Shown here: piece after piece, positions 26,658 through 36,570 of the stretch
Layout of the letters: each line of letters starts with the position of its first letter
Numbering within the stretch: position 1 is the stretch's first letter
IMG/VR virus record: IMGVR_UViG_3300042691_035814
Coordinates: 36,148-100,147 of that record
Length of the DNA stretch: 64,000 nucleotides
Direction: 5' to 3' (one strand)
DNA from: a virus
Notes under the pieces: model-generated
Databases searched by the model: none
What the model saw: only the letters and a program-made list of their open reading frames with translations
What the model was told of the DNA's origin: nothing
Translations under genes and position numbers: made by a program

Positions 26658-26855
26658 ATGAAATTTCAAACAAAGTTAACAAGTGTTAATGTACTGGAAG
26701 AAGTGTATAAAAAATTTAAATTAAAAACGGTTGAAAATCCAATCAATTTACAAAAATTGGTAAATAGGTGTTTAGATTTATACAACAAAGATGAGTCATT
26801 TAGAAATAAAATAGATAACTATGATGACTTATCATCAAAAGGTTCAAAATTTTAG
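26658..26855 (+). CDS. Small hypothetical, possibly ribbon-helix-helix-like
   Basis: 65 residues. A short beta-like start (KFQTKLTSV) is followed by two helices; length and pattern recall Arc/MetJ-type DNA-binding proteins, but the match is weak. Two TATAAATA copies lie just upstream (26643-26658). Confidence 0.5.
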   Translation: MKFQTKLTSVNVLEEVYKKFKLKTVENPINLQKLVNRCLDLYNKDESFRNKIDNYDDLSSKGSKF

Positions 26856-26905
26856 TTACATAATTTTTATTTTCAAAATAAAAATCTTATAATTTATAAA
26901 AAGAT

Positions 26906-27499
26906 ATGGCACACAAAGAACAAAAAAATTATTTAAATAAATTAAAAGAAACGTTTCCAGATTGGTTTAAAGACAGAAAAGTTTTAGATATTGGATCTTT
27001 TGATGTAAATGGTAATGAAAAACCATGGTTCGATAATTGTGAATTCATTGGGTTAGATATTGGACCTGGTAAAGGTGTAGATGTTGTTTGTCCTGCAAAT
27101 GAATATGATGCGCCAGATGAGACATTTGACACTATAATTTCTTGTGAATGTTGGGAACACAACCCATTTTATAAGGAGAGTATACAGAATGCGGTTAGAA
27201 TGTTGAAAAGTGGTGGATGTTTTATTTTCACCTGTGCAACAACAGGAAGACCCGTACATGGTACAAAAACACAAGACAGAATAGATAGAGAAAAACGTTT
27301 TACATCACAAGGAAATTCATCTGAAAATTGGATAACGATGCCAAATGTTTTTAGAGAGAATTGGGATTCTGAATACTACAAAAATGTGACAGAACAAGAT
27401 ATCCGTGACTGTATTAATATCGACGAAATTTTTTCATCATATCAATTTGAGGTCGAACCAAATCATTGTGATTTATATTTTTGGGGAATAAAAAAATAA
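26906..27499 (+). CDS. Class I SAM-dependent methyltransferase (Methyltransf_11 type)
   Basis: 197 residues. SAM motif I VLDIGSFDVNG, acidic GLDIG at the end of beta 2, a D..I.S motif in FDTIISCECWEH, and a post-motif LKSGGCFIFTCATTG. It opens the glycan operon and so may methylate a sugar or sugar nucleotide. The target is not evident from sequence. Confidence 0.8.
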   Translation: MAHKEQKNYLNKLKETFPDWFKDRKVLDIGSFDVNGNEKPWFDNCEFIGLDIGPGKGVDVVCPANEYDAPDETFDTIISCECWEHNPFYKESIQNAVRMLKSGGCFIFTCATTGRPVHGTKTQDRIDREKRFTSQGNSSENWITMPNVFRENWDSEYYKNVTEQDIRDCINIDEIFSSYQFEVEPNHCDLYFWGIKK

Positions 27500-27514
27500 T
27501 AAAATAATTTATAG

Positions 27515-29020
27515 ATGAGTCTTACAATAGTCATAAGCACCAAAAAAATTGACGAAACTTACAAAAAACACGTAAGGGAAACTTGCGGAATTAATGAGGT
27601 TGAGATTTTAATGTACGAAAATCCAAATGGTGTATCATTAACTGAGATATATAATAAAGGATTAAATGAGTCAACTAACAATATTGTTGTTTTTTGCCAT
27701 GATGATATTATTTTTAATAATCAAAACTGGGGTAAAAAACTAATCAATGATTTTAATGTTTCCGGATATGGTATATTAGGCGTTGCCGGTAGTACTTTTA
27801 TGTCAGATACTGGTAAATGGTGGGAAGATTTTAGTAAAATGGTTGGAATTGTAAAACACTCTAAAGACGGTAAAACGTGGGTTAGTAAATATTCCTCTAA
27901 GTTTAATGATGTTATTGAAACTTGTTGTGTTGATGGTGTGTTTTTTGCTGTAAATAAAAACTTAATTAAAAATAAGTTTGATGAAAACGTAAAAGGTTTT
28001 CATTTTTATGATATTGATTTTAGTTTTGGTAACCATGTAAGTGGTGTTAAAGTTGGGGTTACATTTTCAGTTGAGTTAACGCACAAATCAATTGGAATGA
28101 CTAACGATGAATGGGAAAAAAATAGAATTAAATTTGTTGAAAAATATAATACAATAGAAAAAATCTTACCGTTAAAAATTAAAACTAAAATTTCATATAC
28201 TAATAGAGAATTCAATTTTAAATCAACACCAAAAGTTGAGGTAATAATTCCAAACATTAATAATTACGATTTATTAACTGGATGTATAAACTCTTTTTTA
28301 AATAAATCTAATTACCCAAATTTAAGAATAACTGTTGCAGACACAGGTAGTAATGATACGAACTTAGAAAAAATAAAAAAGTATTGCACAGATAACAATA
28401 TAAAATTAATTGAATACGACTATTATCATTTTGAAAAAATTAATAATGATGTCGTAAGAAATCACTTAGACGAAGACACTGAATTATTATTGTTTACAAA
28501 TAATGATATAGAATTGATTAATGACTGTGTTTCCGAAATGGTTAACTTATATCTAAAAAATAAAAAAAATTGCGGAACAATTGGTGCTAGACTATATTTT
28601 GAAGACAATACAATACAACACGCAGGGATAGATTTATTAGGTACAATTAATTCACAAAATCAATTTGGGTTAAGAATTGGTCATCTTGGTTATAAATCAG
28701 AATACAATTACCCTACAATGGATTTAGTTGATACTATAGGTAATACTGCGGCATTACAAATGATATCAAAAAAACTATTTTTTGATATGGGGTGTTTTCC
28801 CGAATATTATTTAGACTCTTTATCCGACGTTGAATTTAATTTAAAAACTATTTTATGGAATAAAGTAAATTGTTTTGCACACAATGCGGTAGCATATCAT
28901 TTTGAGAGTTTAACTAGATTGGTTAATGGATCAATTAAACAAGAAGATTGGGAAAGAGCAACAAAATATGTTATTGAAAATAAAACAATATTAAATAAAA
29001 TAAAAAAAATCAGAGTATGA
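27515..29020 (+). CDS. Two-domain glycosyltransferase, GT2 family
   Basis: 501 residues with two GT-A-like parts. The first (1-220) has VVFCHDDIIF, GVAGSTFM and a late FHFYDIDFSF. The second (about 235-500) is a classical GT2: VEVIIPNINNYDLLTGCINSFL, LRITVADTGSNDTN, LFTNNDIEL (a DXD equivalent) and the acceptor-region DTIGNTAALQMISKKLF. It probably adds one or two sugars from nucleotide donors. Cytoplasmic; no membrane segments. Confidence 0.85.
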   Translation: MSLTIVISTKKIDETYKKHVRETCGINEVEILMYENPNGVSLTEIYNKGLNESTNNIVVFCHDDIIFNNQNWGKKLINDFNVSGYGILGVAGSTFMSDTGKWWEDFSKMVGIVKHSKDGKTWVSKYSSKFNDVIETCCVDGVFFAVNKNLIKNKFDENVKGFHFYDIDFSFGNHVSGVKVGVTFSVELTHKSIGMTNDEWEKNRIKFVEKYNTIEKILPLKIKTKISYTNREFNFKSTPKVEVIIPNINNYDLLTGCINSFLNKSNYPNLRITVADTGSNDTNLEKIKKYCTDNNIKLIEYDYYHFEKINNDVVRNHLDEDTELLLFTNNDIELINDCVSEMVNLYLKNKKNCGTIGARLYFEDNTIQHAGIDLLGTINSQNQFGLRIGHLGYKSEYNYPTMDLVDTIGNTAALQMISKKLFFDMGCFPEYYLDSLSDVEFNLKTILWNKVNCFAHNAVAYHFESLTRLVNGSIKQEDWERATKYVIENKTILNKIKKIRV

Positions 29021-29790
29021 GATTAGGAGTGAGTTATAATCTTTTCGATGGGGAAGAATTACTTGAAGGATCTATAAATCAAATAAGAAATGAAGTTGAC
29101 TATATAAGTGTTGTTTATCAAAAAGTTTCAAATTTTGGAAATAAATGCGATGATAATTTAATTGATTTATTAAATGATTTAATTAAAAAAAATTTGATAG
29201 ACGAATTGTTTGAGTATAAACCTATAATACAAGGTGACGGTCATGGTCATTTGAATGAAATAACAAAAAGAAATATAGGTTTATCGTTATCATTAAAGAA
29301 TAATTGTACACATCATATGTCAATGGACTCTGATGAATATTACAAACCACAACAATTTAAGTTGTTAAAAAAAGTAATGTTAGAAAATAACTATGATTCA
29401 TCATTTTGTCAAATGAAAACCTATTACAAAGACAAAGATGTTGTTATTACTCCTCCGGAAGACTATTATGTTTCCTTAATTTATAAAATAAGTGATAATG
29501 ATAGTTTTATTATGTCAAGACCATCACCTGTTTTGGTAGACCCAACTAGAAGAATGAATCCGGGTAAATTTAAAATCTTTAACAGAGACGAAGTTCAAAT
29601 GCATCATTTAAGTTATGTTAGAAATAATATTAGAAGAAAATTAGAAAATTCATCATCAATCAATGTTTTTAAAAATAGAATAGATTTATTAGTTAAATAT
29701 CACGAAAATTGGACTTACCCAAGTGAAGCTTTAATGGCAGGGGTCACAGATAAATTTTATAAAACAGAAAAAGTTAAAAAATTATTTTAA
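29017..29790 (+). CDS. Glycosyltransferase (GT-A, GT2-like)
   Basis: 257 residues. N-terminal VSYNLFDGEELLEGSI resembles GT2-like entry strands. The DXD-equivalent is MDSDEYY. It overlaps the stop of the previous gene by 4 nt. Donor and acceptor unknown. Confidence 0.72.
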   Translation: MRLGVSYNLFDGEELLEGSINQIRNEVDYISVVYQKVSNFGNKCDDNLIDLLNDLIKKNLIDELFEYKPIIQGDGHGHLNEITKRNIGLSLSLKNNCTHHMSMDSDEYYKPQQFKLLKKVMLENNYDSSFCQMKTYYKDKDVVITPPEDYYVSLIYKISDNDSFIMSRPSPVLVDPTRRMNPGKFKIFNRDEVQMHHLSYVRNNIRRKLENSSSINVFKNRIDLLVKYHENWTYPSEALMAGVTDKFYKTEKVKKLF

Positions 29791-29792
29791 TT

Positions 29793-30443
29793 ATGATTAA
29801 CGATTTTTTTGATAAAATATATTGTATCAATATAGATAGGAGAACGGATAGGTGGGAAAAATGTTTAATAGAATTTGAAAAACATGGCCTTAATGTTGAA
29901 AGATTTTCAGCAATCGATGGTAACACAGAAAATTATAATTTGGGGTACCCACACGACAACGAATTGGCCGGTTCTATTAGTCATTTAAATTTAATTAAAA
30001 AGGTTAAAGATTTAAACCTTAAAAATGTGTTGATATTGGAAGATGATGTTGAATTTGTCGAAAACGCTAATGATTTATTTGATGAATATGTAAAACAATT
30101 ACCTGAAGACTGGTATGGATTACATTTTGGTGGTAATCATGTTTATGGGTTACAAAGAACAACTCAACCAAATATTGTAAAAATGAATAGATCATACGCA
30201 ATTCACGCATATGCGTTAAACAATAATTCGTTTGACATTTTGATTGAATACTTGACTAAGAAAATAAACGATGTAATTCAAAATGGTAAATCAGTTATTA
30301 AAGAATCTGTTGCAGCTGATTATTTTATTGCTGATTTACATAGAATACTTAATTTTTATTGTTTTGTTCCACATATTGCGTGGCAAAAAGACGATTATTC
30401 AGATATACAAAGAAAAAATGTTAATTATAATTTTTTAAGATAA
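29793..30443 (+). CDS. Glycosyltransferase family 25 (LPS biosynthesis type)
   Basis: 216 residues. GT25 hallmarks: IYCINIDRRTDRWEKCL, FSAIDG, AGSISHLNLIKKV and VLILEDDVEFV. Members add galactose or similar residues to LPS or LOS. The stop overlaps the next start (TAATG). Confidence 0.88.
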   Translation: MINDFFDKIYCINIDRRTDRWEKCLIEFEKHGLNVERFSAIDGNTENYNLGYPHDNELAGSISHLNLIKKVKDLNLKNVLILEDDVEFVENANDLFDEYVKQLPEDWYGLHFGGNHVYGLQRTTQPNIVKMNRSYAIHAYALNNNSFDILIEYLTKKINDVIQNGKSVIKESVAADYFIADLHRILNFYCFVPHIAWQKDDYSDIQRKNVNYNFLR

Positions 30444-31219
30444 TGATAACAAGTTTATTACAAGGAGGTTTAGGTAATCAATTATTTCAAATTGCAACAA
30501 CAACTGCGTTGGCGTTAAGAAATAATGATGTCGCTTGTTTTGACATTGACGGACATAAAATAGGGTTGCAAGGTAGAAATGCGTCCAATTATAAACCAAA
30601 TCTTTATAGAAATTTATTTAACTATAAATTTGATACTGATATTATTTTTAATCAGAACGGACATCATTATGAAGAAATATCATATCAAGAAAATTTGAAA
30701 CTTATTGGTTATTTTCAATCTGAAAAATACTTTGAGGACTATAAAGAATATATTTTAAAACTATTTGAACCAACAGAAGAAATAGTACAATATATAAATG
30801 GAAAATATGGTGAGATTTTAAATAAAAATACTTGTTCAATTAATATTAGACATGGTGATTACCTAAGATTACCAAATCATCACCCGGTTTGTTCTATAGA
30901 ATATTATAAAAAAGCAATCAGTCATTTTAGTGACACTACTTTTTTAATTTTTTCAGATAACATTAACTGGTGTAAATCTGTGTTTGTCGGCAGTGACTTT
31001 ATTTTTATTGAAGGAGAAGAAGATTATATCGATTTATACTTGATAAGTATGTGTAAAAATAATATAATCGCCAATAGTAGTTTTAGTTGGTGGGGAAGTT
31101 GGTTAAACAGAAATGAAAACAAAAAAATAATAGCACCTTCAGTATGGTTTGGTCCTGCATATAGAACATGGATAACAGATGATATATACACAAACAAAAT
31201 GATAAAAATATGTTACTAG
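30443..31219 (+). CDS. Glycosyltransferase family 11, alpha-1,2-fucosyltransferase-like
   Basis: 258 residues. GT11 motifs: LLQGGLGNQLFQIAT at the N-terminus, GYFQSEKYF, the donor-binding INIRHGDYL (the HxR-type motif of alpha-1,2/1,6 enzymes), FLIFSDNINWC and the C-terminal NSSFSWWGSWLN. It should transfer L-fucose from GDP-fucose. Downstream genes at 38856 and 39837 would supply that donor. Confidence 0.9.
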   Translation: MITSLLQGGLGNQLFQIATTTALALRNNDVACFDIDGHKIGLQGRNASNYKPNLYRNLFNYKFDTDIIFNQNGHHYEEISYQENLKLIGYFQSEKYFEDYKEYILKLFEPTEEIVQYINGKYGEILNKNTCSINIRHGDYLRLPNHHPVCSIEYYKKAISHFSDTTFLIFSDNINWCKSVFVGSDFIFIEGEEDYIDLYLISMCKNNIIANSSFSWWGSWLNRNENKKIIAPSVWFGPAYRTWITDDIYTNKMIKICY

Positions 31220-31818
31220 ATTTTAATTCATTAATCAAAAAATACAATATGGATATAAAAGGTGTAATTCATATTGGGGCACATCATGGTCAAGAACATT
31301 CATTATATAAAGATAATAATGTAAAAAATATTGTTTATTTTGAACCACTATCGTCTAATTTTAATATACTTAAAAGTAATGTTGGTGAAGACGCAATTTT
31401 ATATAATTGCGCATTAGGTGATACGGAAGGGGAAGTTGAAATGTTTGTTGAGACTGCAAATCGAGGTCAATCGTCTTCAGTACTGGAACCAGAATTACAC
31501 AAAAAACAATATCCTCACATTGTGTTCCATAATAAAGAAACTGTTTCGATGAAAAGGTTAGATGATATTGGATTACCAAATGAATATAATTTTATCAACA
31601 TTGATGTCCAAGGATACGAATTAGAAGTTTTTAAAGGCGGTTCTGAATACTTGAAGACTATTGATTATATAATAACAGAAGTTAATAGAGACGAGGTATA
31701 TAAAAATTGCCCTATGGTTGAGGATTTGGATAGATTTTTATCTACTTATGGTTTCGAGAGAGTCGAAACTACTTGGGACGGAATAACTTGGGGTGACGCT
31801 TTTTATGTAAAAAAATGA
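31210..31818 (+). CDS. FkbM family methyltransferase
   Basis: 202 residues. FkbM pattern: GVIHIGAHHGQEHSLY, IVYFEPLSSNF, YNCALGDTEGEVEMF, and NFINIDVQGYELEVFKGG. FkbM enzymes O-methylate sugars and other small hydroxyls, so a methylated sugar is plausible in the product. It overlaps both neighbours. Confidence 0.9.
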   Translation: MLLDFNSLIKKYNMDIKGVIHIGAHHGQEHSLYKDNNVKNIVYFEPLSSNFNILKSNVGEDAILYNCALGDTEGEVEMFVETANRGQSSSVLEPELHKKQYPHIVFHNKETVSMKRLDDIGLPNEYNFINIDVQGYELEVFKGGSEYLKTIDYIITEVNRDEVYKNCPMVEDLDRFLSTYGFERVETTWDGITWGDAFYVKK

Positions 31819-32609
31819 GTATAAAATTACCCATATTTGACAATATGTTTTCACATACACATACTAGTAGTTGGTATAATAAATCTTCTATTATGGAATG
31901 GGACAGGAATCTAAATTTGAATTATATATTCACTACAAATCCTAATGTCGATTTTAAAGACAAAAAAATTTATATGTGGTTAATAGAATCTCCGGAAATT
32001 ACCACAAATGATTACCAATATGTAAAAGATAATGCAAATAAATTTGACAAAATTTTTACTTTTAATAGGGAAATATTAGAATCCATATCAAGTAGTAGGT
32101 TTACTCCAATTGGTGGATGTTGGATAAATGAATCTGATAGGAAAATTCATGAAAAAAATAAATTAGTATCTATAATTTCATCCGGTAAAAACCAAACTAG
32201 TGGCCATAAATTTAGAAATCAGATAGTAGATAAATTTTCAAATATAATAGATTTATATGGTAAGGCACATAAACCTATAGAATTCAAAATAGAATCTTTA
32301 AAGGATTACAGGTTTCAAATTGTTGTAGAGAATAACAAATCAGATTTTTATTTTACTGAAAAATTAATTGATTGTTTTCAAACTGGGGTGATACCAATTT
32401 ATTGGGGTTGCCCGTCTATACATAATTTTTTTGATTCTAATGGTATTATAATGTTTAATACAATAGAGGAATTATATTCAATTTTAAAATCGTTATCTAA
32501 TGACTTATATGAATTTAAAATTGAATCGGTAAGAAATAATTTCGAAATTTCTAAAAATTATTTAATTGCTGAAGACTACATTATAAAAAATTATTTAAAA
32601 GAATTGTGA
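31815..32609 (+). CDS. Glycosyltransferase family 10-like (fucosyltransferase)
   Basis: 264 residues. The GT10 donor-binding block is visible: FQIVVENNKSDFYFTEKLIDCF, then VIPIYWGCPSIHNFFD. This is the N/E...TEK..D...GVIPIYWG pattern of alpha-1,3/4-fucosyltransferases. It is shorter than human enzymes, and no stem or membrane anchor is present, so it should act in the cytoplasm. A divergent paralogue follows. Confidence 0.83.
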   Translation: MSIKLPIFDNMFSHTHTSSWYNKSSIMEWDRNLNLNYIFTTNPNVDFKDKKIYMWLIESPEITTNDYQYVKDNANKFDKIFTFNREILESISSSRFTPIGGCWINESDRKIHEKNKLVSIISSGKNQTSGHKFRNQIVDKFSNIIDLYGKAHKPIEFKIESLKDYRFQIVVENNKSDFYFTEKLIDCFQTGVIPIYWGCPSIHNFFDSNGIIMFNTIEELYSILKSLSNDLYEFKIESVRNNFEISKNYLIAEDYIIKNYLKEL

Positions 32610-33571
32610 AAAAATTAAACATAAATTTTTTGGGGTATGGAGACAATGAACAATCATATTTGAATCCTAATTTATCTAACTGGTATACTGATAACATTTT
32701 TTTATTTTTATTAAAAAAAAAGTACGATGTGTCTTTGGTTAAAGATAATCCGGATATTCTAATCTATACCTTGGTTAATAATAACCACTTGAATTTTAAT
32801 AATTGCGTAAAAATATTTCACACAGAAGAACCCGGTTTTTGGAATAAATCAAATTATTTTGAATATTACTCATCACATGATAGGTTTGGTTTATCCGCAC
32901 AAGATGCAAATTTAGTATTGTCGTCTTATTACATAGATAATGAAAATAATTTTAGATTCCCATCCTTTTTATTATACTACTACCAAATGATTTTAGATGG
33001 GAGAATACCCTGTTTTGATTTTTTTTTCAATGATAGAAAAATTACTGATGAAAGTTTATTTGATAGAAAGTTTTGTTGTTACATACATAGAAATAATAGA
33101 CAAGATATGTTTAGGGTTAAATTTTTAGAAAAATTATCTAAATATAAAAAAGTAGATATCATAGAAAACATTCCAGGCCATTCATATGAAAAAACAGAAT
33201 TCGTTAAGAAAAATTATAAATTTTGTTTTGGTATGGAAAATAATAGTCAGGATATTAATTATTACCCTAACATTAAAAATTCTAATTACGTCGATATTGG
33301 TTACACCACAGAAAAAATAATAGAACCTTTTTGTTCTAACACAATACCATTATATTGGGGTAACCCTTTAATAAAAAATGATTTTAATAACGATATGTTT
33401 ATTAATTGGCACGATTATAAAAATGACGAATTGATGATTGAAAAAATAATAGAAATAGATAATGATAAAGAAAAATATTTTTCATATTTAAATGGAACTG
33501 TCTTCAATAAAAATAAAATTGAAGAGATTTTGAACAATTTTATTAAAAAAATAGAATCACTTATCACATGA
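32606..33571 (+). CDS. Glycosyltransferase family 10, alpha-1,3/4-fucosyltransferase-like
   Basis: 321 residues. Start is GTG, overlapping the previous stop as GTGA. GT10 motifs: CCYIHRNNRQDMFRVKFLEKL, YKFCFGMENNSQ, YTTEKIIEPFCSNTIPLYWGNPLI. These align with donor-binding residues of bacterial alpha-1,3-fucosyltransferases. It is a divergent neighbour of the preceding GT10-like gene, so the two may act on different acceptors. Confidence 0.88.
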   Translation: MKKLNINFLGYGDNEQSYLNPNLSNWYTDNIFLFLLKKKYDVSLVKDNPDILIYTLVNNNHLNFNNCVKIFHTEEPGFWNKSNYFEYYSSHDRFGLSAQDANLVLSSYYIDNENNFRFPSFLLYYYQMILDGRIPCFDFFFNDRKITDESLFDRKFCCYIHRNNRQDMFRVKFLEKLSKYKKVDIIENIPGHSYEKTEFVKKNYKFCFGMENNSQDINYYPNIKNSNYVDIGYTTEKIIEPFCSNTIPLYWGNPLIKNDFNNDMFINWHDYKNDELMIEKIIEIDNDKEKYFSYLNGTVFNKNKIEEILNNFIKKIESLIT

Positions 33572-34413
33572 AAACTATAAAAATATACAATCATGCACAT
33601 TATGGGGATATTTTTTATTCTCGAATATTAATTAATGCACTGACTCCACATTTTAATATAGAATATTATCACAGTCAATTAGGTTTAATTTTAAATGACC
33701 TTCCTAATGTTTTAGAATTTACTTATATACCAAAAACTTTTGACATGAATCTTAACTACGTTAAAAATGGAATAGTAAATGCATGGATAGGTCAAAATTA
33801 TATGTCGTATGTTGAAAATGAACAAAGATGTAGTTTTAGTAATCATTTTAAACTAGTTAAAAATATATGCAATGAATTAGAAATTAATTTAAAAAATCCC
33901 TTAGAATATCTTCCATATGTAAATTACCAAAACTTATCAAATATAAATCATCTTGAAGATAAAATGAATTATTATAAAATAAAATATGATAAAACCATTT
34001 TAATATGTGACGGAAACATAAAATCGGGTCAATCTGAAAATTTTGATTTTAGTAGTATCATCATAAAGTTAGCAAACAAATATAAAAATTATTTATTTTT
34101 ATCCACTAATAATAATTTTAATCTTGATAATGTAATATCGACACATCCGAATTTAACATCCAAATTACCTGATTTGTTAGACATAAGTTACATTTCAAAA
34201 TTTTGTGATGTAATCATTGGTCGAGCATCAGGACCTTTTTGTTATACTCAGACCTCTGAAAATTTATTTAATAAAGAAAAAATATTTATATCTTTTACCC
34301 ACAATGAATTTGAAGGTAATTTTTTAGAGGAGTCAACTTGTAAAAAAATATGGTCTAACAATTTTATTTTAGAATCCATATATGATACAATTGATAGTAA
34401 TTTAAAATTTTAA
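33568..34413 (+). CDS. GT-B-like glycosyltransferase (heptosyltransferase-like)
   Basis: 281 residues. N-terminal IKIYNHAHYGDIFYSRILI resembles the GDHI/GD.LL motif of GT9-like enzymes. The C-terminal half has FLSTNNNF, ISYISKFCDVIIGRASGPF, matching a donor-domain strand-loop. It overlaps the previous stop by 4 nt. Donor unknown. Confidence 0.6.
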   Translation: MKTIKIYNHAHYGDIFYSRILINALTPHFNIEYYHSQLGLILNDLPNVLEFTYIPKTFDMNLNYVKNGIVNAWIGQNYMSYVENEQRCSFSNHFKLVKNICNELEINLKNPLEYLPYVNYQNLSNINHLEDKMNYYKIKYDKTILICDGNIKSGQSENFDFSSIIIKLANKYKNYLFLSTNNNFNLDNVISTHPNLTSKLPDLLDISYISKFCDVIIGRASGPFCYTQTSENLFNKEKIFISFTHNEFEGNFLEESTCKKIWSNNFILESIYDTIDSNLKF

Positions 34414-34427
34414 TAAAAATATTTGAC

Positions 34428-35042
34428 ATGAAAAAAAGATTAGTTGTTGCACATTATAATGAAGATTTAGATTGGTTAAAAAATATTAACAGTGATGTTG
34501 AAATTGTAATTTATCATAAAAATCATGATAAAAAATTAACGTACAATGATTGTTTAAAGATAAATGATAACGAATATTTATTATCAAATGTAGGTAGAGA
34601 ATCTCACACATACTTAATGCATATGATTAATTATCACGATAATTATTGTGATATTGAATTTTTCTCACAAGGGTATCCGTTAGAGTACGATGTTGTTAAT
34701 TTAGTTAATAGTGATAATATTCCTGAATATAAACAGTACACCAATTTTTATAGAAATTTTGAATCAATAAATGGTTTTAATGTACCGCATATGAAAGATG
34801 ATGGGTATCCGGACACAAGAGGTATATGGGATAATCTATTTAGTTATGAACCACCAAATATAACTGAAATCGTACCTCACGGGTATATTAAATGTGATAG
34901 GAACACATTAATGTTTCATAATATAGATACATATAAAAAATGTTTGACTTATTTTAAAGACAACAACCCTAAAAATCTTTATGGTTGGTCTTTTGAATAT
35001 TTCTGGGCGTTACTTTTCAATAAAATACATGAAAATAAATAA
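34428..35042 (+). CDS. DUF3431-like protein (putative glycosyltransferase)
   Basis: 204 residues. VVAHYNEDLDWL, VEIVIYHKN, NVGRESHTYLMHMINYH and FFSQGYPL match the DUF3431 layout, a family with GT-A-like features. Its place within the glycan operon supports a sugar-transfer role. Confidence 0.7.
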   Translation: MKKRLVVAHYNEDLDWLKNINSDVEIVIYHKNHDKKLTYNDCLKINDNEYLLSNVGRESHTYLMHMINYHDNYCDIEFFSQGYPLEYDVVNLVNSDNIPEYKQYTNFYRNFESINGFNVPHMKDDGYPDTRGIWDNLFSYEPPNITEIVPHGYIKCDRNTLMFHNIDTYKKCLTYFKDNNPKNLYGWSFEYFWALLFNKIHENK

Positions 35043-35049
35043 TATTACG

Positions 35050-35745
35050 ATGAAAATAAAAGTTTTAAGTTTTTCACTTTACGGAAATAATCCAATATAC
35101 ACACATGGGTGTATAAAAAATGCTGAATTACATAAAAAACATTTTGTGGATTGGGAAATGTGGGTCTATTATAATAATACTGTTTCACAAAATGTTATTG
35201 ATTGTTTAAACGAATTAGGTTGTAAATTAATAAATACAAATCAAGACAGGAATTTAATGAATTCATTGTGGAGGTTTTTACCAATATGTGATGAAAATGT
35301 GGAATATTTTATAAGTCGTGATTGTGATTCAAGAATAAGCGAAAGAGATGAGGTTGGAGTACAAGAGTGGATAAATTCAGGAAAAAAATTTCATATAATA
35401 CGGGATCATCCAATTGGTCATAATTGGCGAATGAACGCCGGAATGTGGGGGTCTAGAAATTTAGCGTTTCCAAATTTTTACGAAAGTATGGAATCTTATT
35501 TAAACACAAATAATAGACAATCAGATAAAAGTATAGACCAATGTTTTTTAAGAGATATTATATATCCTTTTGCTGTTAGTGATGTTATGGTACATGATGA
35601 ATATTTTAATTACGAAGGACACGGGACAAATATAAAAAGAGATAGGAAACTTGATGATTTTGCATTTATTGGTGAATCTGTGGATGAAAACGACAACCCA
35701 AGAGGAGACCAAAGAAGTCCGATTATCGCAAGGTATGTTGGGTAA
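35050..35745 (+). CDS. Glycosyltransferase-like protein (GT-A)
   Basis: 231 residues from the ATG at 35050; an in-frame ATG 69 nt upstream overlaps the previous gene and adds unrelated residues. A DXD-like motif DCDSR (in FISRDCDSRISERDE) follows SLWRFLPICDE. A later HNWRMNAGMWGSRN resembles acceptor-site segments of bacterial GT-A enzymes. Confidence 0.72.
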   Translation: MKIKVLSFSLYGNNPIYTHGCIKNAELHKKHFVDWEMWVYYNNTVSQNVIDCLNELGCKLINTNQDRNLMNSLWRFLPICDENVEYFISRDCDSRISERDEVGVQEWINSGKKFHIIRDHPIGHNWRMNAGMWGSRNLAFPNFYESMESYLNTNNRQSDKSIDQCFLRDIIYPFAVSDVMVHDEYFNYEGHGTNIKRDRKLDDFAFIGESVDENDNPRGDQRSPIIARYVG

Positions 35746-35872
35746 AATAAATCTTATTGATAAATTTTTAAACACACTATTGACATTATACGATAAAAAC
35801 ACTATTATTTATAATAGTTCAAAAATTTATAGTGATGATGGTTTACAAATCCATAATAAACACTATAGATAA
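35735..35872 (+). CDS. Very small protein between glycosyltransferase genes
   Basis: 45 residues (MLGKINLIDKFLNTL...), starting 11 nt before the previous stop and ending 10 nt before the next start. The fit between neighbours suggests a real coupled gene, but no homology supports it. Confidence 0.35.
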   Translation: MLGKINLIDKFLNTLLTLYDKNTIIYNSSKIYSDDGLQIHNKHYR

Positions 35873-35882
35873 TTATAAATTC

Positions 35883-36569
35883 ATGATTTATATCTATCAT
35901 CATTTAGGTTTAGGGGATCATATCATTTGTAATGGATTGGTTAGATTTTTACAAAAAAAACATAATCAAGTATCTTTATTTTGTTATCAACATAATATTG
36001 AAAATGTTTCTTTTATGTATTCTGATAACGAAAATATTAAGTTAATTCCAGTCAACAGTGATTATGAGTGTAAAACCTTTATTCGAGTAAATAATTTAAA
36101 TACAAATAATTTATATAAAATTGGGTTTTCTGAATTAAGTAAATACTTACCATCAATAAAATTTGACGAGGCATTTTATAAAATCGCAGGAATAGATTTT
36201 GAGTCAAGGTTTAATGAATTTTATATTCCAAGAAACAGAAAAAAAGAGTTAGAAGTTTATAAAGAGTTAAACCCTAATGACGAACCTTACATTTTTTTAC
36301 ACGAAGACCAAACAAGAGGGTTACATATTAATCGTAGTAAAATACCAAGTAATATAAAAATTATTGAAAATAATATAAAATATAATATTTTCGATTTATT
36401 AACTGTTTTTGAAAATGCACATGAAATACACTTAATGCAGTCTTCAATTAAAGATTTAATAAATTCATACAAAATGGATAAACCAAAAATATTCTTACAT
36501 AACTACGTTAGAAACTATGCAGAGGATTTAAACTCAATAGGATTGAATAAAATATATGAAATTAATTAA
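35883..36569 (+). CDS. GT-B-like glycosyltransferase (GT9-like)
   Basis: 228 residues from the ATG at 35883. It starts IYIYHHLGLGDHIICNGLVRFL, the N-terminal GDHI motif of heptosyltransferase-like enzymes. Later YIFLHEDQTRG and VFENAHEIHLMQSSIKDLI mark the C-terminal donor domain. An in-frame ATG at 35832 lies inside the preceding small gene and adds residues unlike this family. Confidence 0.7.
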   Translation: MIYIYHHLGLGDHIICNGLVRFLQKKHNQVSLFCYQHNIENVSFMYSDNENIKLIPVNSDYECKTFIRVNNLNTNNLYKIGFSELSKYLPSIKFDEAFYKIAGIDFESRFNEFYIPRNRKKELEVYKELNPNDEPYIFLHEDQTRGLHINRSKIPSNIKIIENNIKYNIFDLLTVFENAHEIHLMQSSIKDLINSYKMDKPKIFLHNYVRNYAEDLNSIGLNKIYEIN

Positions 36570-36570
36570 A

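Noticed and set aside
26643-26658. Two TATAAATA copies, identical to the T4 late-promoter core
   Set aside because: This is the only place where the T4-type core lies in sense orientation before a start; elsewhere the reverse form ATATTTAT recurs. One tandem site in A/T-rich DNA is not enough to call a T4-like late promoter.
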